DNA of 64,000 bases from Acidobacteriota bacterium (lineage in GTDB: Bacteria > Acidobacteriota > Vicinamibacteria > Vicinamibacterales > UBA2999), in NCBI GenBank assembly GCA_021730945.1, contig JAKFYH010000022.1:1-64000 (forward strand). Reading direction: 5' to 3'. The notes under the pieces are model-generated. The model was not told the origin of the DNA. It was given only the letters and a program-made list of their open reading frames with translations, and made no database searches. The position numbers and the translations under genes are program-made. This document shows, one piece after another, positions 8,131-18,897 of the stretch. Position 1 is the first letter of the stretch. Every line of letters begins with the position of its first letter.

Positions 8131-8706
8131 GTGCCGCACGCCCACGACCTCAATCCGCCGTACAAGTTCTGTCCGGTTTGCGGCAGCCCGCTTGAGCCGC
8201 GTGTCCTGAAAGTCACCGAGCCGAAGCGGTTGGTCTGCATGAGCGCCGCGTGCGGATTCGTATTTTATCTGGATCCCAAGATCGCCGTCGGCACCATCAT
8301 CCGTGTCAACGAGGGCCGGCAGATCGTCCTCGTGAAGCGGGCGATCGAACCGGGCTATGGCAAGTGGGTGTTCCCCGGCGGCTACGTCGACCGCGGCGAA
8401 GAGGTCACGCTGGCGGCCATGCGCGAGGCGCGCGAAGAGACCGGCCTCAATGTGCGGCTCGATCACCTGATCGACGTCTACTCGTACGCCGGCCGCGCGC
8501 CGGTGATCATCGTCTATGCCGCCACCAAGATTTCCGGCGAGCTGGTGGTGGACGATGAGGGCCTGGAGGCGCGTGAGTTCGATCTCGATGCCATCCCGTG
8601 GGATGACCTGGCGTTTCGCAGCACCAGCGAAGCCCTGCGCGATTACCTGGCGGGCAAGGCGCCGTCCGAGCGAGGGCCAGGAGGGCGGAACTTCAGTTCC
8701 GCCTAG
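8131..8706 (+). CDS. NUDIX hydrolase with N-terminal zinc-ribbon-like segment
   Basis: YKFCPVCGSPLEPR; GGYVDRGEEVTLAAMREAREETGL Nudix box; GTG start inferred. Confidence 0.88.
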   Translation: MPHAHDLNPPYKFCPVCGSPLEPRVLKVTEPKRLVCMSAACGFVFYLDPKIAVGTIIRVNEGRQIVLVKRAIEPGYGKWVFPGGYVDRGEEVTLAAMREAREETGLNVRLDHLIDVYSYAGRAPVIIVYAATKISGELVVDDEGLEAREFDLDAIPWDDLAFRSTSEALRDYLAGKAPSERGPGGRNFSSA

Positions 8707-9878
8707 TCTCCGGGCGTGCCCGGCAGCAGCGGCTCCAGGTCCAGCGCTTGCGCGCCGTTCTCCGTGCACACGGCGTACTGCGTCTCCCCTGCCCGATACA
8801 TGGCCACGCCGGCGTACTCGCCGCGCTTGTTGAGCGCGAAGAAGCGGATGTTGAAGTTGGGGTTGCCCTTCGAATTCAATAGCCGCGCCTCGACGGTGTT
8901 GGCCCTGATGCGCTTCAGCGCTTCCATACCGGCATCCTTCGGCGACATGCCGCGGCGCATCGACTCAACGATCAGGAACGACGACAGGTTGTAAAGGTTG
9001 GCTTCACCGCGGCCGGTGGAGCCGGCGGCGCCGACTTCGTTGTCGACGTAGAGGCCGGCGCCCAGGATCGGCGAATCGCCGGTGCGCCCGGGAATCTTCC
9101 AGGCCAGGCCGCTGGTGGTGGTCACGCCACAGATGTCACCGTTCGGACCAATGCCGTCGCAGTTGATCGTGCCCCAGAAGCTGCCTTCGGGAATCAAGCC
9201 CTCCTCCACCATGGCCAGGCCGGCGGCCAGCCCGCGCGCCTGCCACGCCGCCTCGGCGCCGGGATCTTTCTCGTGTTTCGGCTTGGGCTTGCGTTCGTCG
9301 CCGTTTGGATCGAGCCAGTGCTCGGGATCCACCCGCCGCTTCCATTCCCGCCAGAGGCGACGCGAGGTCTCGGTGTTGAGGTCGTCCTCAACGGTGAATC
9401 CCATGTTGCGGGCGAACTGCTGGGCGCCGGCGCCGACCAGCAGGTGATGGTCGGTGTACTCCATCACCGCCTTGGCCACGAGCGACGGCGTGCGCACGCC
9501 TTCGAGGCAGGCGACCGCGCCCGCGCGCTTCTTCGGCCCATGCATGCACGACGAGTCGAGCTCGATGACCCCGTTCGCGTTCGGCAAGGCGCCGTAACCA
9601 ATGCCGGTTTCGAGCGGGTCGAGTTCCGGGATGTTGACGCCGGCAATCAAGGCGTCCAGCACGTCTTGCCCTTCCGTGATCAGTCGGAAAGCGCGTTGCA
9701 CGGCGTTCTCGCTGCCGCCGTTCTTGAACTCCCATCCCGAATAGTCAGAGATCACGACCGGGCGCACCCCGCGCAAAACCGCGGGCGCCTGCGGCGACGA
9801 AGGAGCTTGGGCGAGTCCCGACAACGGGACGGCAGCGGCCAGGGAAGCGGACTTGACGAAGTCGCGGCGGCTAATCAT
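8703..9878 (-). CDS. N4-(beta-N-acetylglucosaminyl)-L-asparaginase / isoaspartyl peptidase family, Tat signal
   Basis: [67 protein letters not shown]. Confidence 0.9.
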   Translation of the reverse strand: MISRRDFVKSASLAAAVPLSGLAQAPSSPQAPAVLRGVRPVVISDYSGWEFKNGGSENAVQRAFRLITEGQDVLDALIAGVNIPELDPLETGIGYGALPNANGVIELDSSCMHGPKKRAGAVACLEGVRTPSLVAKAVMEYTDHHLLVGAGAQQFARNMGFTVEDDLNTETSRRLWREWKRRVDPEHWLDPNGDERKPKPKHEKDPGAEAAWQARGLAAGLAMVEEGLIPEGSFWGTINCDGIGPNGDICGVTTTSGLAWKIPGRTGDSPILGAGLYVDNEVGAAGSTGRGEANLYNLSSFLIVESMRRGMSPKDAGMEALKRIRANTVEARLLNSKGNPNFNIRFFALNKRGEYAGVAMYRAGETQYAVCTENGAQALDLEPLLPGTPGD

Positions 9879-11732
9879 GCCGAGAGAATAGCCCAAACGA
9901 GGCCGGCTCCGACGTGCGGTGCCGGCGAAGGGCATTTCTCTCAGCCGGCGAAATCTGCAGCACACGCGCCTGGGGCGTCTCGAGCAGCGGTGTCACCTGC
10001 AGTCCGTCACGCTCGATCGCGCGCGGCAGCCACGATCGCGAACTGCCGATCGGATACTCCTTGAAGACGTCGACGACGATCACGCGATCGGGGAGCGTGC
10101 CGTCCGGATTGGGCGTGAACAGATCGCCGGGCCCGAACGCCGCCGTCGCGCCAGTGTAGACACCTGCCAGGGTGCCGTCGGCCAGCTTGACCAGGAACCG
10201 CTCGCGGACAAAGTCGTCCAGCGCCAGCCATCGGTCAACACGGCCCACCAGCAGCAGGCAGGCCAGTTCGTCGGTGCAAGCAATGCGGTCGCTGGGCTGG
10301 ATAGCCGTGCGCACATCGTCCATGCCGGGGATGCTGATGGTCGGCCGCGCTGCCTCCAGCCGTGCCGCCACCATACCTTCTCCGCGCCATTGATCGAGTC
10401 CCACCGCCAGTGCGGCCAGGCCGACCACCGCGTGGGCGAACCTGCGGGCCAGGGGCGATCCCGGCGGGAGCTGGTGGCTGACAATCGCGTCGAGGTCGAT
10501 GGCAATCGCCGCCATCATGAACGCCACCGGCAAGAGCAGATAGTTACTGGTGATGCCGGAGTCGATCGCGCCAAACCACAGCACCCAGCAGATCCACAAC
10601 AGGTGCACCGCCCGCTCGTGCGGCCGCCACTCACCACCGGCGCCGGCAAGTCGCGCCACCAACAGCCCCAGCGCAACGGTCGTGGCCATCGGATTCGCCG
10701 TGGCGAGGTGCCGCAACATGTCGAGCGGATAGGTCGAGCCCTCCGACAGGATGCGCAGGACCACGTCGACGCTCAGCAGGCCGGCGTTGGAGGCCCGGGC
10801 AATCGAGAAGGCCAACACCATGACGGCTCCGCACGATGCGATCACGGTGGTGAGCGCTGCGCGCCGAGGCAGCAGCAACCACCCCACGACCGCGGCCACC
10901 AGGAGCACGCCGTACTGGCGCGGCGCCGGCGTCTCGAAGAGGTTCAGCACCTGCCACAGGAAGAATCGCCGCACCATGGTTTCGCCGCGGACTGGCTCGA
11001 GGGCGTGCAACACGAACAACAGCGCCTGGGCAACTACCAGGCCGCAGGCGATAGCGGCGGTGGCGATCATCCACTTGCGTCGATCGACGCGCGGGCCGAG
11101 CATGGCGCACAACAGCGGAATCGCGGCCAGCGTGAATGCCAGCTCGTGGGTCAGGCGCGACATGGCGGCCAGAAAGGTAAGGGTGCCAAGGGTGCGTACG
11201 GTGCCTAGGGTGCCAAGGGGTGGGGTGCCAAGGGTGCCAAGGGTGCCAAGGGTGCTCAGGATGGAGAGCACGGCCAGATACGACAAGAGGAACGGCGCAT
11301 AGAAGCGGCCGGTGGTGGCGGTGGTCCAGAACGGCAGGGACACCGCGACCAGCGTCGCTGCCAGTAATGCGGCGCGGTCCGTGGCGAGGCGGCGGACGAT
11401 CGCGAACACCAGCCACAGCGACGCCACGGCGCTCAGCAGGCTGAGCGCGCGGTAGGCTGGCAGCTCGGCGCCGCTAGCGGCGCGTGCGATCCAACTGGAA
11501 TAGGAATAGGCAAGGCCGCGATCGTAGAGCAGGCCGGAGGGCAGGCGCGGCAATCCGCCAGCCTGGATGCCGCCGACAGCGAAAACCGTGAACTCTTCGT
11601 CAACCGAATAGCCGGCACGCGTCAGTTGAGAGGCGCCGGCGATCAGGACAAGGGCGCCGAGGGCGATCAAGGCAACCCTGACGGGCTGCCGCCCGCCTTC
11701 GCGCCAAGCGCTCCGGCGGGCAAGCCACCCGA

Positions 11733-11736
<4 letters not shown>
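9871..11736 (-). CDS. Multi-pass membrane protein, GT-C glycosyltransferase-like
   Basis: [15 protein letters not shown] in first loop, many TM helices; contains in-frame repeat peptide [23 protein letters not shown]. Confidence 0.6.
11179..11262. repeat. 9-bp tandem repeat array (GGTGCCAAG) inside CDS
   Basis: gggtgccaagggtgcgtacggtgcctagggtgccaaggggtggggtgccaagggtgccaagggtgccaagggtgctca. Confidence 0.9.
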
Positions 11737-12782
<1,046 letters not shown>

Positions 12783-12830
12783 GGGAAGCTAGTTTATCAC
12801 CAGGGCCACAGATGACGCAGATTACGCAGG

Positions 12831-14012
12831 CTACGCTGACGACAGGGACGATGGGTAGCGAAGGTGCTCCACCACAGTCCGGGCGGCGGCGTCCTTGACC
12901 ATGTCGGCGACCGGCAGAATAGCCTCCACCTCGTCTATCTGATGGCGTCGCGCGTGCGTCTCCGGGTGCCGGGGCGTGAACAGGGTGCAGGTGTCTTCGT
13001 CCGGCTCAATGGAGATCTCGAACGTCCCCAGCCGCTGCGCCTGCGCCATGATCTCTTCCTTGTCCATGCCCACCAGCGGCCGGAAGATCGGCAGCCGGGT
13101 GGCGCTGTCGGTGGCGGCAATGTTGTCGAGCGTCTGCGACGCCACCTGGCCAATCACGTCGCCGGTCACCAGCGCCTTGGCGCGCACGTCACGGGCAATG
13201 CGTTCGGCAATCCGCATCATGAACCGGCGATAGATCACCACCCGCAATTCACCGGGCACACTGAGCGTCACCTGCCGTTGCAGTTCCCCGAACGGCACCA
13301 TGAACAGCCGCGAGCGCAGTTGGTAACGCGTCAACACCGCAGCCAGACGGCGCGCCTTCTCCTGCGACACGTTCGACAGAAACGGCGCGCTGTGAAAATG
13401 AACGAAGGTCACGTGACAGCCGCGCTTCATCATGCGCCACGCGGCCACCGGCGAATCGATGCCGCCCGACAGCAGCGCCGTCACGCGGCCGGCCGTACCC
13501 GTCGGTAACCCGCCCGGACCCGGCTCCTTGTTCATGTAGAGGTACGCCTGCCCGGGCACGATCTCGAGGCTGATCACCAGCTCGGCATGATCAAGATCGA
13601 CCTTCCATCCGCGGGCGTGCCAGACCTTCGACCCCAGGTCGCGGGCCAGGTCGGGCGAGAGCACGGCAAACTGCTGGTCGGCGCGACGGACCCAGACGCG
13701 GAAACTCGACACGCTCTCGCGCGGCGGCAGCCGCGACACGATCGCCTCGGCCATGCCGTCGAAATCGAGCGGCACGCGGGTGGCCACCGAGTAGTTGGCA
13801 ATGCCAAACACCCGGCTCATGCGCTCGCGAATCTCGCCGGCGGTGGCCTCGCGACCGAGCACAACCTCGATACGCCCCATCGGCGTGCGGATCTCCTTCA
13901 CGCTCAGGCCAGCCAGCGCCATGTGCAGGTGACGCACGAGGCGGCCGATGAACCAAGGCCGGTTCTTACCCTTGAGGGCGATCTCCGAATAGTGCGCGAG
14001 AATTGATGTCAT
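12831..14012 (-). CDS. thiI: tRNA 4-thiouridine synthase ThiI
   Basis: ILAHYSEIALKGKNRPWF; THUMP region; ALLSGGIDSPVAAWRMMKRG PP-loop; TGDVIGQVASQTLDNI. Confidence 0.95.
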   Translation of the reverse strand: MTSILAHYSEIALKGKNRPWFIGRLVRHLHMALAGLSVKEIRTPMGRIEVVLGREATAGEIRERMSRVFGIANYSVATRVPLDFDGMAEAIVSRLPPRESVSSFRVWVRRADQQFAVLSPDLARDLGSKVWHARGWKVDLDHAELVISLEIVPGQAYLYMNKEPGPGGLPTGTAGRVTALLSGGIDSPVAAWRMMKRGCHVTFVHFHSAPFLSNVSQEKARRLAAVLTRYQLRSRLFMVPFGELQRQVTLSVPGELRVVIYRRFMMRIAERIARDVRAKALVTGDVIGQVASQTLDNIAATDSATRLPIFRPLVGMDKEEIMAQAQRLGTFEISIEPDEDTCTLFTPRHPETHARRHQIDEVEAILPVADMVKDAAARTVVEHLRYPSSLSSA

Positions 14013-14042
14013 CTAGAAGGCAACCACGAAGGACGCGAAGGA

Positions 14043-15392
14043 CTAGTCTACGACCAGCGTGGCGGCGCGGTGGCCCGACACGGCCGCCGACTCAATCGTC
14101 GCCGGCAGGCCGGTGTCGATCCAGTCGCCGGCCAGCAGGAAGCCGGCAATCGCCGTCTCGGCTTGCGGCCGGCGCGGCGCATCAGGCGCCAGCGAAAACG
14201 TCGATCGCTTCTCCCGCACGGCCAAGCCCTTGCGCAGCACCGCTGCCCGGGCCGCGGGCAAGGCCGCCCGCACATCCGCCAGCGCCGTGGCGATCAGCTC
14301 GTCATTGGTCATCGACACAATGGACTCGGCACCACTTGAGATCAACGACAGGTGCGAACTGGCGCCGCCGACGATGGCGCGGCGATCGAACACCCATTGG
14401 AAGGCGCGGGCGGGAAGGCCGATCAGGGCCTCGTGCATCACCGGCCGATCGAACCACAGGTTGACGGTCACGATCGGCAGGCTGCCAAGCGCCGACGCAT
14501 CGGCAATGGTCGCGGCCAGCGCCGCCGGCGCCGGGTCAAACAGGCCGCCGAGCGCATGCCAGGGCACCGTCGAGATCACCACCGGCGCCGCGATGTGTTC
14601 GCCCCGCACGCGGACGCCGGTGACCCGCTCGTCCACGACTTCGACCTTGGCCGGCGCGTTGACCCGAACCTGATGCCCGCGATCCTGAAGCCAGCGCCGC
14701 GCCGGTTCCGCGTAGAGCTCGTCAAGTGGCACCGCCGGCATGACCAGCGAGGCGGCTGAAGGGTCGGGGCCGAACATCTGGGCCAGCACCGTCACGAAAT
14801 ACGACGCCGCCGCCTGGTCGATCGACTGGTTGAGCGCGGCCAGGGCCAATGGCTCCCAGAACAACTCGCACAGGCGCGGCGCCTGGCCATGACGGGTCAG
14901 CCACGCCCGCACGGTTTCGCCCGAGACGCCGGCGTCGGCAGCACGCGAGGACCCCGCCGCCGGCCGGTGCGGCGCGCCGCCACCGAGCGCGGCGCCGACC
15001 CGCAGAATCGACAGCCGCTCGCGCCACGACAGCGCATCCCACGCCAGCACACCCGCCAGCAGGTGCAGCGGCGACGCCATCGGCGGCAGCTTCAGCACCG
15101 ACTCGTGGCCGCGCCCGTCGATCATGGTCAGCGCGAGGCCCGCCTGCCAGCGCACCCGATCCGAGGTGCCAATCCGCGCCAGCAGCGCCAGGGTCTCGAT
15201 GTAACACCCCATCAGGATGTGCTGGCCGTTGTCGACGCGCTCGCCGGTCTCAGGATCGGTGAAGGCCGTGGCCCGTCCGCCCAGCCCGGGGCGCGCCTCA
15301 AGTACGAGCACGCGGGCGCCGGCCTCGGCCAACGCCGTGGCCGCGCTGAAGCCGGCTACGCCGCCGCCGATGACAATGACGTCGTGGATCAC
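14043..15392 (-). CDS. hpnE: Hydroxysqualene dehydroxylase HpnE (FAD-dependent)
   Basis: VIVIGGGVAGFSAATALAEAGARVLVLEARPGLGGRATAF...NGQHILMGCY; adjacent to hpnD/hpnC. Confidence 0.92.
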   Translation of the reverse strand: MIHDVIVIGGGVAGFSAATALAEAGARVLVLEARPGLGGRATAFTDPETGERVDNGQHILMGCYIETLALLARIGTSDRVRWQAGLALTMIDGRGHESVLKLPPMASPLHLLAGVLAWDALSWRERLSILRVGAALGGGAPHRPAAGSSRAADAGVSGETVRAWLTRHGQAPRLCELFWEPLALAALNQSIDQAAASYFVTVLAQMFGPDPSAASLVMPAVPLDELYAEPARRWLQDRGHQVRVNAPAKVEVVDERVTGVRVRGEHIAAPVVISTVPWHALGGLFDPAPAALAATIADASALGSLPIVTVNLWFDRPVMHEALIGLPARAFQWVFDRRAIVGGASSHLSLISSGAESIVSMTNDELIATALADVRAALPAARAAVLRKGLAVREKRSTFSLAPDAPRRPQAETAIAGFLLAGDWIDTGLPATIESAAVSGHRAATLVVD

Positions 15393-16285
15393 GCCCGTGA
15401 GAACAAGCGGTAGCTGAGCGCCGAGAGCTGGCCGCGAGCCCAGATCGCCAGGGCAATCCGGGCACGCACCGCTTTCGGCACGCGAATCAGTTCGGAGAAC
15501 ACATCGTAGCCGCTCCGCTCGATACGCTGGAGGATCTCAAAGTAGATGCCGCCCATGATCTCGGCGGCGACGAGCCGGTGCGCGTCGGCGTCGGGTATCG
15601 CCTGCGCCGCGGCGGTGTAGAAATGACGCGCGCGCTGGCACTGATGCGCCAGCAGGCGGCGGATCGGCTCGGTGACGATGCCGGCCCGGAGGTCGGCCTC
15701 AGTCACACCGAACTGCGCGAGATCCTCTTGCGGCAGATAGACCCGGCCGGTCTTCAGGTCGACCGCAACGTCGCGAATGATGTTGGTGATTTGCAGCGCC
15801 AGGCCCAGGTTGAAGGCGTAGTCACGTGAACGCGATTCGCGGGCGCCAAAGATCTCGATGCAGATCAGGCCGACGGTAGAAGCCACGCGGCGGCAATAGC
15901 CGGCCAGCTCGTCGAAGGTCTGGTAACGCGTGTGCCGCAGGTCCATCTCGACGCCGTCCACCAGGTCGTCGAACGGGGCACGCGACAGCGAGAAGGCCGC
16001 CACCACCGGCTTCAAGTGCTGCCCCTGCGGCGTCAGCGGCGCCGCGGCGCCAAACAACCGGCCCACCTCATCGCGCCATCTCCCAATCTCCACCGCCGCA
16101 GTGCCCGCATCGGGCGCTTCGTCCACGGCATCATCCACGGCCCGGCAAAAATCCCAGACCAGGCCAATCGCCTGACGTTGCTCGGCCGGCAGGACCAGGA
16201 ACGAGTAGGAGAAAGAGGTGTCTCTTGCCAAAACCAGGTGCCTAGGGTGCGTACGGTGCCTATTGTGCCTTAGGGGTGATGCCAT
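15389..16285 (-). CDS. hpnD: Presqualene diphosphate synthase HpnD
   Basis: DTSFSYSFLVLP...VWDFCRAVDDAVDE...NLGLALQITNIIRDVAVDLKTGRVYLPQEDL. Confidence 0.92.
   Translation of the reverse strand: MASPLRHNRHRTHPRHLVLARDTSFSYSFLVLPAEQRQAIGLVWDFCRAVDDAVDEAPDAGTAAVEIGRWRDEVGRLFGAAAPLTPQGQHLKPVVAAFSLSRAPFDDLVDGVEMDLRHTRYQTFDELAGYCRRVASTVGLICIEIFGARESRSRDYAFNLGLALQITNIIRDVAVDLKTGRVYLPQEDLAQFGVTEADLRAGIVTEPIRRLLAHQCQRARHFYTAAAQAIPDADAHRLVAAEIMGGIYFEILQRIERSGYDVFSELIRVPKAVRARIALAIWARGQLSALSYRLFSRA
16232..16275. repeat. 9-bp repeat array (GGTGCCTAG) at hpnC/hpnD junction
   Basis: aggtgcctagggtgcgtacggtgcctattgtgccttagggg; shares agggtgcgtacggtgccta with the array at 11179. Confidence 0.8.
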
Positions 16286-17213
16286 CGTGCCGACACCAGA
16301 GCGCCGTGCCAAACGCTATCACTATTAAGTCGCTTGTGCCGAGTGCCGGACGCGACGTGAACACATCAAACTCCGCCGCGGTGAGGCGATCGAGTATGCG
16401 TCGGCCGCCGAGCCAGGTGGCTCGCAGCTCGTAGCGCAGCCGGCCGCCCACACCGTCGCACACCACGCGGCCCTCGTCGAACAGCATCCGTGTGCGATCG
16501 CCGCACGCACGCATCGCGTGGGTCCACTCCGGCGTCATCTGCCGGCGGTCCAGCGCGGCGGGATCGGCGCCGGCGGCCCGCCACTCTTCCTCCGGTACAT
16601 AGAGCCGCCCCCGCGGCCAGTCGATGGCCAGGTCCTGCCAGAAATTGGTGAGCTGCAACGCCGTGCAGACGGCATCGGACGCGCGATCGAGCCCGGCATC
16701 GCGATAGCCGCTCAGGCGCAAGACCAACCGGCCCACTGGATTGGCCGAGCGCCGGCAATAGTCGAAGACGCCGTTCCAGGACTCGTAGCGCGTCGTCACC
16801 ACATCCTGCTTGAAGGCACTCAACAAGTCGTGAAACAGCTCGGCCGGGAGTTCGAATTTCGCCCGCGTGTCAGCGAGGGCACGAAAGATCAGGTCGGGAG
16901 GGCACTCCTTGGCGGGAGGGCACAGCTTGTCGGGAGGGCACAGCTTGTCGGGAGGGTACTCCTTGTCGAGAAACTGCTCGCCGTCGAGCCGGCGGCCCCA
17001 TTCATCGAGGAGGCGGAGCCGCTCGGCCGGCTCGCGGCCGGGCTCGTCGGCGAAGTCGTCCGCGGTTCGCGCGAAGGCGTAGATGGCCGCGACATGCGGC
17101 CGCAGCCGCGCCGGCATCAGCCGCGAGGCGACGGGAAAGTTCTCGTAGTGGGCTTCGGCCAGCCGCTGGCAGGCCGCATAGGCCTGTTGAAGTGCTGAAC
17201 CACTCGGAGTCAT
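16260..17213 (-). CDS. hpnC: Hydroxysqualene synthase HpnC
   Basis: AHYENFPVASRLMPARLRPHVAAIYAFARTADDFADE; ALQLTNFWQDLAIDWPRGRLYVPEEEW; carries repeat-derived insert DKEYPPDKLCPPDKLCPPAKECPPDL. Confidence 0.92.
   Translation of the reverse strand: MTPSGSALQQAYAACQRLAEAHYENFPVASRLMPARLRPHVAAIYAFARTADDFADEPGREPAERLRLLDEWGRRLDGEQFLDKEYPPDKLCPPDKLCPPAKECPPDLIFRALADTRAKFELPAELFHDLLSAFKQDVVTTRYESWNGVFDYCRRSANPVGRLVLRLSGYRDAGLDRASDAVCTALQLTNFWQDLAIDWPRGRLYVPEEEWRAAGADPAALDRRQMTPEWTHAMRACGDRTRMLFDEGRVVCDGVGGRLRYELRATWLGGRRILDRLTAAEFDVFTSRPALGTSDLIVIAFGTALWCRHDGITPKAQ
16893..16970. repeat. 18-bp tandem repeat array inside hpnC
   Basis: gtcgggagggcactccttggcgggagggcacagcttgtcgggagggcacagcttgtcgggagggtactccttgtcg; same unit family as 7453-7557. 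Confidence 0.9.
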
Positions 17214-17253
17214 GAAATCTGTGGCGAATCGGTGGCTTCGTCGGATCGGTGGC

Positions 17254-17793
17254 TCACCACTGGGTCTCGGCCACGCCGGCACGATGGTTGGCCGCCCGGG
17301 CGATGGTGAAGAGCAGGTCCGACAGGCGATTCAAGTACACGATCACCACCGGCTCGACCGCGTCGGCGCCAAGCAGCAACACCGACCGCTCGGCGCGGCG
17401 GCAGACCGTACGGGCATAGTGGAGGGCGGCACCGGCCGGGCACCCATCCGACAGGATGAAGTGCCTGAGCGGCGCGATCTCTTCATCCAACCGGTCAATC
17501 CAGCCCTCGAGCCGGGCAATGCTCGCCTCGTCTATGACGATCTTCTCCACCCGTTTTGCGATGCGGTGCGACGGGTCGGCCAGCCGGGCGCCCAACGCAA
17601 ACAGGTCGCGCTGGAGCGTGACGCACATGTCGTCCAGATCCGCCGGCAGCCCGGCGGCGCGAACCATGCCCAGGCAGGCCTGCACTTCGTCGACATCGCC
17701 GTAGGCAATCACGCGGGGATGGGTCTTCGAGACGCGGGTGCCGTCGAACAGGCTGGTGTCGCCGCTGTCGCCGGTCTTGGTGTAGATGGACAC
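17254..17793 (-). CDS. ATP:cob(I)alamin adenosyltransferase, PduO type
   Basis: IYTKTGDSGDTSLFDGTRVSKTHPRVIAYGDVDEVQA; CRRAERSVLLL; YLNRLSDLLFTIAR. Confidence 0.93.
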   Translation of the reverse strand: MSIYTKTGDSGDTSLFDGTRVSKTHPRVIAYGDVDEVQACLGMVRAAGLPADLDDMCVTLQRDLFALGARLADPSHRIAKRVEKIVIDEASIARLEGWIDRLDEEIAPLRHFILSDGCPAGAALHYARTVCRRAERSVLLLGADAVEPVVIVYLNRLSDLLFTIARAANHRAGVAETQW

Positions 17794-17856
17794 TGGTAGG
17801 ATTATAGGTGCGCGCCGGGACGAAAGTCGCGGGCGCTGGCACCACTAGCCTCACAC

Positions 17857-18528
17857 TTGCCGCCCAAACGCACGCTCCCACTCCCCGCGCCGCCCCTGAG
17901 GCAACGCTTCCGCCGCAACCTGCTCGGGTGGTACCGCCGTCATGGCCGCGACCTGCCCTGGCGCAACACCAGCGACCCGTACCACATCCTCGTCTCGGAA
18001 ATCATGCTGCAGCAGACCCAGGTCGACCGGGTGCTGCCGAAGTATCACGAGTGGCTGGGCAAGTACCCGAGTTTTGCCGTGCTGGCGGAAGCCACCCCGG
18101 CCGAGGTCGCCAGGACGTGGTATCCGCTCGGCTACAACATCCGGCCGAAGCGCCTGCAGTCAATTGCACAACAGGCGGTCGAGAAGTACGACGGCCGGCT
18201 GCCCTCGGATCGCAAGACGCTGCTGTCGTTCAAGGGCATCGGCGAGTACACCGCCGGCGCCGTGCGCAGCTTCGCGTTCCGCGAGCGCGCCGCCATTCTC
18301 GACACCAATGTCGCGCGCGTGCTGTTTCGCATCTTCATCGGCAAGGGCGACCCCAAGAGCCACGCGATGAAGAAGCGGTTGTGGGCGCACAGCGAAGCGG
18401 TGCTGCCGCACAAGCACGTATTCGACTTCAACCAGGCGCTGATGGACTTTGGCGCCATCCATTGCAGCGCGCGCAAGCCGAAATGCGCCACCTGCCCGAT
18501 GAAGAAGTTCTGCCGGTCAGCCGGCTAG
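17857..18528 (+). CDS. mutY: A/G-specific adenine glycosylase (short MutY, no C-terminal MutT-like domain)
   Basis: RDLPWRNTSDPYHILVSEIMLQQTQVDRV; GIGEYTAGAVRSFAF; ILDTNVARVL; C-X6-C-X2-C-X5-C cluster CSARKPKCATCPMKKFC. Confidence 0.9.
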   Translation: MPPKRTLPLPAPPLRQRFRRNLLGWYRRHGRDLPWRNTSDPYHILVSEIMLQQTQVDRVLPKYHEWLGKYPSFAVLAEATPAEVARTWYPLGYNIRPKRLQSIAQQAVEKYDGRLPSDRKTLLSFKGIGEYTAGAVRSFAFRERAAILDTNVARVLFRIFIGKGDPKSHAMKKRLWAHSEAVLPHKHVFDFNQALMDFGAIHCSARKPKCATCPMKKFCRSAG

Positions 18529-18897
18529 CAGGGCAATCAAGGCGCGATCGGCGTCGGGAAATGGCAGGGCGGCCAGCGCGGCCCTCGGCACCCACCGCAT
18601 CTGCTGCCCCAGCATCGGCTGCGGCTCGCCGTCGAACTCGCAGCGATAGAAATGCAACTCGACCGTCTTGTCCGGATACGCGTGCATGACGCTGTGCACT
18701 TCGCCGCCGACGCGCGCCACGATGTTGAGCTCTTCGAGCAGCTCGCGCCTGAGGGCGTCCACGTGCGTTTCGTCGGCATCGACCTTGCCGCCGGGAAACT
18801 CCCAATGGCCGGCCAAGTGCGTGCCGGCCGGGCGCAGCGTCAGCAGAAACGCATCATCGCGCTCCATCACCGCCGCCACCACGACGACCGGTGTCAC
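18517..18897 (-). CDS. MutT-like NUDIX hydrolase
   Basis: VVVVAAVMERDDAFLLTLRP...GHWEFPGGKVDADETHVDALRRELLEELNI; GTGA overlap with upstream gene suggests GTG start. Confidence 0.87.
   Translation of the reverse strand: MTPVVVVAAVMERDDAFLLTLRPAGTHLAGHWEFPGGKVDADETHVDALRRELLEELNIVARVGGEVHSVMHAYPDKTVELHFYRCEFDGEPQPMLGQQMRWVPRAALAALPFPDADRALIALLAG

Noticed and set aside
9919-11208. 429-aa plus-strand ORF opposite the GT-C-like gene
   Set aside because: Gln/His/Arg-rich shadow ORF in a GC-rich region.
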